Assembly (NCBI GenBank): GCA_002314945.1
Contig: DCHV01000097.1
Location: 10,320 to 74,319, forward strand
DNA: 64,000 nt
Direction: 5' to 3'
Origin: Prevotellaceae bacterium UBA1743
Lineage (GTDB): Bacteria; Bacteroidota; Bacteroidia; Bacteroidales; Bacteroidaceae
Under the pieces are notes generated by a model that was not told the origin of the DNA, did not search any database, and was given only the letters and a program-made list of their open reading frames with translations. Positions 17,077 to 24,774 of this stretch are shown piece after piece. Each line of letters starts with the position of its first letter. The stretch's first letter is position 1. A program made the position numbers and the translations under genes.

Positions 17077-17091
17077 CCGAGGGCGAAAAAT

Positions 17092-17259
17092 CTACTGATT
17101 TTCAAGGGGTATTTCTCTGTCCGTTACGACTGTGTCGAAATCAATGGTAATTCCTCTTTCTTCAGTCGAATCATTTTCCAGTTCCCTGATGAACGATTTT
17201 GAGGGGATTTCATCATGGGTCCAGCCTGACAAGAGGGTGAGGAGGAGGAAAATAAATTA
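17092..17259 (-). pseudogene. possible truncated 3' end of a lost gene
   Basis: On the minus strand a frame opens after a TAA (17257-17259) and runs 54 codons to a TAG at 17092-17094 without an ATG. The translation has a protein-like character in its C-terminal 40 residues (WTHDEIPSKSF, RELENDSTEERG, ITIDFDTVVTDREIP), rich in acidic residues. The stop is 15 bases from the right arm of the inverted repeat, so the remnant and the repeats may have come from one element. Family not recognised; it could also be chance. Confidence 0.3.
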
Positions 17260-17307
17260 AATTCCGTTGAGTTTTGTTAATTATTGTAAAATAATATAGA
17301 AATATTT

Positions 17308-17338
17308 TTGTTATGTCAGAATAATACCATACCTTTGC
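17308..17338 (+). promoter_or_regulatory. consensus promoter before a 45-codon ORF
   Basis: TTTG at 17308-17311, exactly 19 bp, then TACCTTTG at 17331-17338, a full match to the Bacteroidetes consensus. The predicted transcript starts near 17343 and would carry about 45 bases of leader before ATG 17388. Confidence 0.7.
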
Positions 17339-17387
17339 CGTGTCCTTTTAAAGGGGCTCAGGCAAGGCTGTGGGTGATGTCGACTAA

Positions 17388-17525
17388 ATGCCCGGGGATT
17401 CTCCTGATGAATTTGTTTGTATATTTTTTGCGGAAAGCGGCACCTATGCAGAAACATCTTACAAAGGCTATAGCTTGCGTAAGATTACCGAGGACTGTTC
17501 ACTGAAATCGTATTCAGATTTGTGA
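17388..17525 (+). CDS. small ORF of unknown function
   Basis: 45 codons, ATG 17388 to TGA 17523-17525, beginning MPGDSPDEFVCIFFAESG and ending LKSYSDL. Acidic start, aromatic/hydrophobic FVCIFF patch, then a Tyr/Ser-rich half (TYAETSYKGYSLRKITED). It lacks a signal peptide. It is too short for family assignment; the strongest support is the consensus promoter upstream. The leader between promoter and ATG (GGGGCTCAGGCAAGGCTG) is GC-rich and could fold, so an RNA function is an alternative. Confidence 0.4.
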   Translation: MPGDSPDEFVCIFFAESGTYAETSYKGYSLRKITEDCSLKSYSDL

Positions 17526-17553
17526 CACCCGAGGGCGAGAGGCAGCAATCAAC

Positions 17554-17973
17554 ATGGAACCCACCATGAATTTCCGTAATCCGGACGACAACGCACCTAT
17601 GACTGTGCAACAACCGTCCTGCCCACTTCAGGGCACTCCTGACAGCGAGACCATGTCCCAATGTATCTACAAGGGCGTGCAACAGGCGTCAAAGCGACAA
17701 TCCGCCGAAGCAGTTCAACTTCTGGACGAGATGTCCGACGCAGAAGCGATCCGATTCGATGAATCATCGTAAGAGGATGCTTTCTACGGAGATTACGCTA
17801 TTGCGGAATATCCGTCTTTGCCACTTGATTACAAGGGAATACTGGTGTATCGCTCCTTGCAGGAACTGACGTTACAAGCGTGTAACGTTGTACATTTTGA
17901 AATGATGGACACGACTACGGAAATAACCCTGTTTTCAACATTTTGTCTGTCTGATTTTGTTTTGATGGAATAA
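17554..17973 (+). pseudogene. open frame broken by one stop codon
   Basis: ATG 17554 opens a frame with a protein-like composition (MNFRNPDDNAPMT, ASKRQSAEAVQLLDEMSDAE) that meets TAA at 17770-17772. The same frame then continues with equally protein-like sequence (EDAFYGDYAIAEYPSLPLDY, ILVYRSLQELTLQAC) to a TAA at 17971-17973. One nonsense change in a protein of about 139 residues explains this. The 3' end overlaps the -33 box of the next gene's promoter. Family not recognised. Confidence 0.4.
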
Positions 17974-17986
17974 TGATATACCTTTG
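17956..17986 (+). promoter_or_regulatory. consensus promoter very close to the CE15 start
   Basis: TTTG at 17956-17959, 19 bp, TACCTTTG at 17979-17986. It ends only six bases before ATG 17993, so transcription would begin at or next to the start codon. Confidence 0.65.
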
Positions 17987-17992
17987 CCAAAT

Positions 17993-19315
17993 ATGAAAAA
18001 GAAAAGATACATTGTGAAGATGGTGTTGCTGCTGATGTGGCTGCCATCGGTCGCTGTCGCACAGGAAGTGAATTATGACGAAAGCAAAGTGGAACCCTAT
18101 ACGCTGGAAGATCCTCTGCGATTTGCGGATGGGAAGCGCGTGAAGAATGCTGCTGACTGGAAGAGACGTCGTGCCGAAATATTGCAGCTGTTTCAGCAGG
18201 AAATGTATGGACAGATGCCTGCTCCGTGCAAGGAGGTGGTGACGGAGGTGATAGAGGAAGGGGTGACGTTGGCTGGCTTTGGTATCAGACGCCAGGTGAG
18301 AATGTGGTTCCGGGCTGATAAAACTGGACCGAAGGTGGACTGGATGATAATAAGCCCACGACACATCAAGAAGCCTGTGCCTGCTGTCATTTTCCTGAAC
18401 TACGTGGGTAATCAGTCGCTGTTGCCAGACAAGGAAATACTGGTGACGGATGGTTGGCTGAGGGATGATGAGGAGAATTTCGTGAAGGGTCATCGTACTA
18501 CGGAGGAGAGCCGAGGATTGTTGGCCGGTCCCAACAGTGATACGGTATATCCGCTGGGCATGATATTAGCCCGTGGCTATGCTGTGGTGACTGCCTGTTA
18601 CGGGGAAATTTCACCTGATCCGAACCGTGATGATGCCCCTGATCGCAACCTTCAGGATGACATTGCCTATACTGGTATCTTTGATTTGTGGGGACCACGC
18701 GATGATTCCCGCAAAGATAATACCACGGCGCTGGCTGCCTGGGGATGGACACTGATGCGTGGCATGGATATGATAGAACGCGATCCTACCCTCGATGCGA
18801 GGAGGGTGGTGGTGACTGGCTGCTCACGGCTGGGTAAGGCTGCGCTGCTGGCTGGTGCCTTCGATGAACGGTTTCCTGTGGTGGTGCCTGTGCAGACTGG
18901 TGGTGGCGGTGCGCCTCTGGCCAAGCGTAACTTTGGCGAAAGCATCAGCACTGAGGTGGCAATGTTTACTCACTGGTATTGCCGTGCTTACGATAAGTAT
19001 GCAGGCAAGGAGGATACGATGCCCTTCGATCAGCATCTGTTGTTGGCGTGTGTGGCTCCAAGAGCATTGTTGGTGGAGGGATTTGACAAGGATTGGTTTG
19101 ATACCAAGGGCGAGTTTCTGTCGGTCCGGGCTGCAAGTCCAGTATGGAAATTCCTGGGCAAGGGTGGATTGCCCGACGTGGAATGGCCTGACGACTATGA
19201 TACCAAGGCTATCGGCAAGGATGTAGGGTATGTACGCCGTGACCAGGAACATGGTATCTCGGCTATCGACTGGACCTGGATGATGGACTTTGCCGACAAG
19301 GTGTTCGGCAAGTAA
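17993..19315 (+). CDS. CE15 glucuronoyl methylesterase-like protein
   Basis: 440 residues with a signal peptide (MKKKRYIVKMVLLLMWLPSVAVA-QE). Glucuronoyl esterases cut the ester between 4-O-methyl-glucuronic acid of xylan and lignin alcohols. The family nucleophile motif GCSRLGK is present (S278), with a C-terminal histidine in RRDQEHGIS (H420) and the QTGGGGAPLAKR substrate-side segment. Earlier landmarks are FQQEMYGQMP and FLNYVGN. ATG 17993 gives the best signal peptide but almost no leader; an in-frame ATG at 18020 is the alternative. Neighbours are a broken frame upstream and a convergent gene 32 bases downstream, so it is monocistronic. Secreted plant-polysaccharide role expected. Confidence 0.85.
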   Translation: MKKKRYIVKMVLLLMWLPSVAVAQEVNYDESKVEPYTLEDPLRFADGKRVKNAADWKRRRAEILQLFQQEMYGQMPAPCKEVVTEVIEEGVTLAGFGIRRQVRMWFRADKTGPKVDWMIISPRHIKKPVPAVIFLNYVGNQSLLPDKEILVTDGWLRDDEENFVKGHRTTEESRGLLAGPNSDTVYPLGMILARGYAVVTACYGEISPDPNRDDAPDRNLQDDIAYTGIFDLWGPRDDSRKDNTTALAAWGWTLMRGMDMIERDPTLDARRVVVTGCSRLGKAALLAGAFDERFPVVVPVQTGGGGAPLAKRNFGESISTEVAMFTHWYCRAYDKYAGKEDTMPFDQHLLLACVAPRALLVEGFDKDWFDTKGEFLSVRAASPVWKFLGKGGLPDVEWPDDYDTKAIGKDVGYVRRDQEHGISAIDWTWMMDFADKVFGK

Positions 19316-19347
19316 GCCTACGGTGGGGTAGGGGCGTATCAGGGACG

Positions 19348-22005
19348 TCAGTCGGCTTCTTCGTAGAGGGGTTTTTGGGCCCTTTGGTGATTCTCCATGG
19401 CGACATCAGCCTTGGCTATCTGTATGACTGCTTCCATGCGCTTCTGTGTGAGCGTCTCTTCCTGCCCAATCAAACTCTCCTGTATGCCATCCGCATCCTG
19501 TAGCGATGAGAATCCGCTCTCTGCCTGTATGCCTATCAACTGGCTCTCGAGTGATGCTACTTTCGATTGGCAAAGAATCTGTTCCGTCTGCAGCTCGCGC
19601 AGTTTCCTGAACCTCGTATTCCTATCGTCCGAGAAGGTGAAGATACGTTGCAGTTCCTCGTACTGGATGGGGGTATGATGCTGATTGAAGCCCAGGATCC
19701 ATTGATCCACCACGGTACGCCGGTTCAGCAAATCGCGGTTCCACATCTCCCTGAATATGCCGATTTCCTCCAATCGTCCCTTGAGTACATGTTCCTTCCG
19801 ACGGGTTTCCTCTGCCTCTGCCCCGATTCTCTCTTCCTCTTTCTTTGCCTCCTGTAAATCCTGCAGAATAGAATTGTGAAACATTTTGATGGACATGGAG
19901 TCTTCCATCTTGTTGATCCTTTGTGAAGTTTCCCCTATGCCATCCTCGCATTCCTTGATGTGATTCAGCAGAACGGACCGATTTTCCAAAAGATGCGTTT
20001 TCTTTTCCTCCTCGTTCGTCAACTGGACTTTGAGCAGTTTGAGTTCCTTGTCTCTGTCGGAAATCTTATCGTTCACGACTTTCCAACTATCAATAAGCTG
20101 CTGAATATGTGATTTCAATCCTTCGGGGTTCTCTTTCCATTCTTTCTGCCACTCTGCAATCGAGATGGTTGCGTCCAATACCTCGTACACATCGCGGTAC
20201 CTGCTTGTGGCATTGTCTATCTGATGACGGAGTCGTTCGGCCTTCACCTCCATCACCTGGCAGCCTGTGTTCAACTCGTTCAGGCGGACGATCAAATCAT
20301 TCTTCTTCTGTTCCAACTTGGTCAAGTCGCGTCCCAATGCGTTGATGCAATCCTGATGCTGATTGAATTCGGACAGCTGACGTTGAGCTTCCTCGGCATC
20401 GCGTCTGGCATTCTCGACAAGTTGCCGCAGCATGATATCACGGGCTTCCCGATTGGTGCTGGGCGTGCAATCGGAAAAGGTGGAATCGAGAGATACATAG
20501 AGTCCCCATTCCTTGACGCTGTTTTTCTGTAGCTCCGCCACCATCATCAGAAATGATTCCTTCTCCCGCTGAACTGCCTTGCAACGGATGAGTGTATCCT
20601 GCAATTCGGACAAGGCCTTTTCCTTCCCTGAAAGTTCCTCTGACATCTCTTCGTACTCTGTCTTGAAACTTCCTATCAACCGGCTTTGCTCCAACATCGA
20701 ATCGCTATGGTAGGGATGATGGGTGGCGCCACATACTGCACAGGCATCGCCTTCCCTGAGTCCGCCGCGCAATTGTATTATGTTCTGTCCCTTGCTCAGG
20801 ATGAACGTATTCTCTTTCTCGTGACAAATATGCCGTAGTTTTGTCACCTCGGCCGACAACTCACGGATACTTTCCTGGGTATGCTCAATCTGCAGGTTGA
20901 GGCTTCGCAGTTCCGTGGTCAAGTCTTCGGCTATCGAATAGCCCTGTGCGATACGTTGCCACAATGAGTGGGCCGAGAGCAACATCTGATTGCGTCTTTT
21001 ACCCTCGGAAGCCCTCTCCTGGAGCGTATGGCTTTCCTGTCCCTGAATGGCCATTCTGTGTATCTCGACTTCGTGACTGCATGTCTCTATCTGGGCCTGT
21101 ACTTCCTGATACTGCTCGAAGACCTTGCTGAGCATCTCGTTTTCCTCCTCCTGTCGTAGAACGACCTCCTCGCGCATGGCTCTCAGTTTTCTCAGGCGTT
21201 CCCCTGTCGCAAAGAGCCAGTCCAAGCGCAACAACACGCTTTCGCCATGCAGAAGCATCTGTTCGTACATTTCCATGTTCTGCCGACTCGCCCTGTGACG
21301 TCCCAACTCAGTTTCCACACGGGAAATGTCTTCGCACAAACGCTCTATACACTGCTGACTTTCGTCCAGATGACCTTGCAATCTACCGAGTCTTCCCTGC
21401 CAATACTCCTTTTCCCTCGCCCATACTTCGGAAGCTCCTTCCGACTTGTATGCCTCCAAGACCACATCTGTAGTCTGGCGCATACGAGTCTCCAATGCAA
21501 TACGATTCTCCCGTGCCTGTCCGAGTCTTTTCAGCAAATTGTCCCATGAAGCCTGTTTCTCGGAAATCTCCCTGGAGAGGCTGTCATATTCCTGCTTGTT
21601 TTCCAAGAGATGCTGTTCGCGCGACTGAATCCACTCATAATCCTTGAAGATAGGTTCTACCAATTCATACCGTTCCATCAGATTGCCTACCTCGGACATC
21701 ATGGAGACTTGCTTGTTGAGTTCCCCCAGATGCTTCCTCTCTTGTTCCAAGACAATATTCAATTCGTTGTATTGACGAATCCACATAATCTGCTGACGCA
21801 ACCGTGCCAGACTGTCCTCGATATTGCGAAGCTTGGTCTCTGCCAACCTTCTTGTCTCCTGTATCCGAGCCAACTGTGCTTCCGTCATCAAATCGACAGG
21901 AGCTTGTCTGGGTTGTATCTCCTCGACAGGATGCTCTATCTCCTGAACAATCTTTTCTTCCTCTTTCTTTCCCGCCTCAGCGTCCGTTCTGCCAAAAAAC
22001 CTCAT
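19348..22005 (-). CDS. Rad50/SbcC-like zinc-hook coiled-coil protein without ATPase domains
   Basis: 885 residues, almost entirely heptad-patterned coiled coil, with a CAVCGATHHPYH element in the middle (C422, C425). That is the zinc-hook pattern of Rad50/SbcC (CxxC followed by HP). Unlike SbcC it has no Walker A near the N-terminus (it begins MRFFGRTDAEAGKKEEEK), and no signature, Walker B or D-loop at the C-terminus, which ends QKPLYEEAD. The hook is nearly central, so two arms of similar length are expected. The start lies nine bases after the upstream GH78 gene, so it is not an obvious 5' truncation. No sbcD-like nuclease is nearby. Probable dimer through zinc; cytosolic; partner unknown. 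Confidence 0.75.
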   Translation of the reverse strand: MRFFGRTDAEAGKKEEEKIVQEIEHPVEEIQPRQAPVDLMTEAQLARIQETRRLAETKLRNIEDSLARLRQQIMWIRQYNELNIVLEQERKHLGELNKQVSMMSEVGNLMERYELVEPIFKDYEWIQSREQHLLENKQEYDSLSREISEKQASWDNLLKRLGQARENRIALETRMRQTTDVVLEAYKSEGASEVWAREKEYWQGRLGRLQGHLDESQQCIERLCEDISRVETELGRHRASRQNMEMYEQMLLHGESVLLRLDWLFATGERLRKLRAMREEVVLRQEEENEMLSKVFEQYQEVQAQIETCSHEVEIHRMAIQGQESHTLQERASEGKRRNQMLLSAHSLWQRIAQGYSIAEDLTTELRSLNLQIEHTQESIRELSAEVTKLRHICHEKENTFILSKGQNIIQLRGGLREGDACAVCGATHHPYHSDSMLEQSRLIGSFKTEYEEMSEELSGKEKALSELQDTLIRCKAVQREKESFLMMVAELQKNSVKEWGLYVSLDSTFSDCTPSTNREARDIMLRQLVENARRDAEEAQRQLSEFNQHQDCINALGRDLTKLEQKKNDLIVRLNELNTGCQVMEVKAERLRHQIDNATSRYRDVYEVLDATISIAEWQKEWKENPEGLKSHIQQLIDSWKVVNDKISDRDKELKLLKVQLTNEEEKKTHLLENRSVLLNHIKECEDGIGETSQRINKMEDSMSIKMFHNSILQDLQEAKKEEERIGAEAEETRRKEHVLKGRLEEIGIFREMWNRDLLNRRTVVDQWILGFNQHHTPIQYEELQRIFTFSDDRNTRFRKLRELQTEQILCQSKVASLESQLIGIQAESGFSSLQDADGIQESLIGQEETLTQKRMEAVIQIAKADVAMENHQRAQKPLYEEAD

Positions 22006-22014
22006 ATACCGATA

Positions 22015-24759
22015 TTACGAATTACGTATCACAATTCTACGATGTCCACTCTCCATTCTGTAATAGTCTTTCCCTCCTGCCGTCTTCACAGGTAGGGAAT
22101 CCAGGGAATCCATCTCTTCACCATTCACCTGGATATGCTTACCCTGAGGCAACGCCACTATGGCTGTACTGCCAACTGGTATGACAATGTCCCACACCAG
22201 GGAATCTCCTTCGTGTCTCCAATCGCTTGACACCTGTCCGTAGGCTGTCTCCAGCGTCCCCCGAGCCCACGACAAGCAATCTGTCACGGTAGGTTCCATC
22301 AAGATGTGCTTGTATCCTGGTCCCTCCTCTGTAGGACGTATGCCCAACACATCTTCGTAGAACCAGATATCATACCCTCCCTGCATGGGATGGCAATGGG
22401 AGCCCAGATCCCGATATGCATCGTCCATCGTATATGGAAGAGATTCCCACAAAGTAGTCACTTTCAGCGAATCAATCATCAAGCCCCAACTGTTCTCTCC
22501 TTTCTTGGTATAGAGTTCAACTGCTTCCTTGGCATGTCCATTGCGGCTCAATGCACTACCGAAGCGACTCAGACCAAAGATTCCCATGTTCAAGAATCTG
22601 AAAGGTGTATTATTGATGTCGAACATCAATGCTTCCGCTATTTCCGCCCCACTTTTTCCTTCAGGGATAAGCTGTAACGACAGCGCCATGGCATCGGCTG
22701 TCTGACTTCCGAATGTATTCCGCAGAGGATTGAAGAACTTCCGTATCATTGCCTCCCTGGTCTGTTTCTCCCTGTCTGCAAAGAAATCCGCATCTGCCTG
22801 TTTTCCCAACAAGGATGCCACCTTTGCCATAATCTGCAAATCAATCAGATGAAATGCGGTACTGCTGAACTCCACTTTCGTGGGATTGTGGGCATGGTCG
22901 TTCTTCGGAGGACACCAATCTCCCAATCCTTCATATACGATATCCTCTATGGCCGTGCTATCGATATGCCGTGTCCACAATGCCATCATATCGTAATAAT
23001 CATCCAGAATCCCACGATTCCCATACTGCAGATACAGATGCCAGGGTAATTGTACTACGGCCGTTCCCCAATCGGGAGATGCCACTCCACAAAGACGTTT
23101 GCCAGGAGCTATCATGGAAGGGATGCCGTAAGTCTTGTCTTTATAGTAGAAAAATTGGTTGATATACTTATGGTGCAAGGTGTTCTCGAGATAGCAATCA
23201 CTCGTGGTGCGAATATCCTCAAGATACTTGACCCAAAAATTGTTCATCTGGAAATTCATGTTGGCAGCCTTGTCATAGGCATGTGTATCACCCAGCCAAC
23301 CACATTTCTCACGCTGGTTGCAATCCACAGGCAAGCCTACGAATGCATTGAGAAACGTCTGACGTGCCAACTGATGCAAGGCGTTCATCTGAGAATCTGA
23401 GCAAGAAAATGTGCCACGCTCTGCCACATCGGTATGCACAGGAATGACTTTCAGCCAAGAAAGCTCTGGTTGCTGATCTGTCCCTTCGACAGTCAATTCG
23501 ACATACTGAAAACCATGATACGTAAAACAGGGGCTCCAAGTCTCGCGTCCAGTTCCGGCACAGATATATCGATCTTGCTGATAACCTATAAAAATTCGCC
23601 CTGTACTGCAAAAATCAACATCTCCCTGAGGTGTCAGTGATTCTGCGCCCCGGGTTGTCAGGACGGTACCAGCAGGCAAGACCACATCAAACTGCACATT
23701 CGCTGTCCTGTTGACGCCAAAATCATAGATCCACCGATTACCCTCTCCTGGTGCCTTCCACATTCTGACGGCATTGACTACGTCCTGCTGTCGCATAGGT
23801 CTCATCTCTTGCGCAAGCATACGCGGAGGAAGCACGCCTGTCGCTTTTTGGCAGGAGTTCCATCCCTCTCTGTCAGCCCCTGCCACAGACCAATCCTCTA
23901 CCGCCCTGCGTGCATCATATTCATCACCCTGATACACATTGCTGCGCAGAAGAGGCCCTTCTTTCCAACTCCATGTCTCGTCCGAACCTATCGTCTGTGT
24001 GGTTCCATCAGAATATTCCACATTCAGTTGACAACGCAATATGGGATCACCATACGAGAAGCCTGTAGGAGTCCATACCTTGTCCTGGGAATACCATCCC
24101 TTGCCCAACATCACACCGATACAATTCTCCCCCTTGGTCATCAATAATCGCGTCACGTCATGGGCACTGTACAAAGCTCTCTTCTCATAGTCCGTCTGAG
24201 CAGGATCCAGCACTCGGGTGGCATCTACCACCTTCCCGTTCATCCATAGTTGGCTACACCCAAGTCCGCACAAATATACCATGGCACGACGTACTTTCTT
24301 TCGCTCAAGTACAAAAGACTTGCGCAAGTAGGGCAGGGGAGCATCACCTTGCTGACCTGAACATATCCATTCTCCCACCCAATCCTCGTTGATAGCCATT
24401 CCAAAGTGGGCTCTCTCGCTCCACTTCGTAGGAACACCTTTTTCGTCCCATACACGCACACGCCATGAATATTCCCTTCCAGGCAAAAATGAGACATCTG
24501 GCATTACCTCATGTTGTGCATCACTCTCCACTTTCGAGGTACGTAGTACAGGTTTTCCATCGCAATCTATCTGCAACTGATATGCTGTCTGAGAGGATCC
24601 GGGACGAGTGCAAGAAAGTTTCCACCCCAGTCTCACGTCATTTACGCAGGAGGGATTTGTTTCTTCGTTGACTGTGAGACCTGTCACCATCATCTCGTCA
24701 TGGGCCGACGCAATCAGATGGCACAAACACATCCAAATGACAAACAAAATTCTTCTCAT
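22015..24759 (-). CDS. GH78 alpha-L-rhamnosidase
   Basis: 914 residues with a signal peptide (MRRILFVIWMCLCHLIASA-HD). Releases terminal rhamnose from plant glycosides or pectin. Domain order fits GH78: N-terminal beta-sandwich domains (TNPSCVNDVRLGWKLSC; WIYDFGVNRTANVQF; LVRGAESL-like segment), then the (alpha/alpha)6 barrel with DCNQREKCGWLGDTHAY near residue 480, equivalent to the DCPQRxERxGWxGD motif carrying the general acid. The later TTLWESLPY and HPMQGGYDIWFYEDVLGI segments, and a C-terminal sandwich, complete the enzyme. With the CE15 esterase it points to plant-cell-wall breakdown; no SusC/D pair is present here. Confidence 0.9.
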   Translation of the reverse strand: MRRILFVIWMCLCHLIASAHDEMMVTGLTVNEETNPSCVNDVRLGWKLSCTRPGSSQTAYQLQIDCDGKPVLRTSKVESDAQHEVMPDVSFLPGREYSWRVRVWDEKGVPTKWSERAHFGMAINEDWVGEWICSGQQGDAPLPYLRKSFVLERKKVRRAMVYLCGLGCSQLWMNGKVVDATRVLDPAQTDYEKRALYSAHDVTRLLMTKGENCIGVMLGKGWYSQDKVWTPTGFSYGDPILRCQLNVEYSDGTTQTIGSDETWSWKEGPLLRSNVYQGDEYDARRAVEDWSVAGADREGWNSCQKATGVLPPRMLAQEMRPMRQQDVVNAVRMWKAPGEGNRWIYDFGVNRTANVQFDVVLPAGTVLTTRGAESLTPQGDVDFCSTGRIFIGYQQDRYICAGTGRETWSPCFTYHGFQYVELTVEGTDQQPELSWLKVIPVHTDVAERGTFSCSDSQMNALHQLARQTFLNAFVGLPVDCNQREKCGWLGDTHAYDKAANMNFQMNNFWVKYLEDIRTTSDCYLENTLHHKYINQFFYYKDKTYGIPSMIAPGKRLCGVASPDWGTAVVQLPWHLYLQYGNRGILDDYYDMMALWTRHIDSTAIEDIVYEGLGDWCPPKNDHAHNPTKVEFSSTAFHLIDLQIMAKVASLLGKQADADFFADREKQTREAMIRKFFNPLRNTFGSQTADAMALSLQLIPEGKSGAEIAEALMFDINNTPFRFLNMGIFGLSRFGSALSRNGHAKEAVELYTKKGENSWGLMIDSLKVTTLWESLPYTMDDAYRDLGSHCHPMQGGYDIWFYEDVLGIRPTEEGPGYKHILMEPTVTDCLSWARGTLETAYGQVSSDWRHEGDSLVWDIVIPVGSTAIVALPQGKHIQVNGEEMDSLDSLPVKTAGGKDYYRMESGHRRIVIRNS

Positions 24760-24774
24760 AATGCAGAATTCATT

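Noticed and set aside
17340..17525. tmRNA candidate suggested by the GGGGCT start
   Set aside because: No tRNA-like acceptor/T-arm with a CCA end and no tag-peptide frame with the usual ending could be found.
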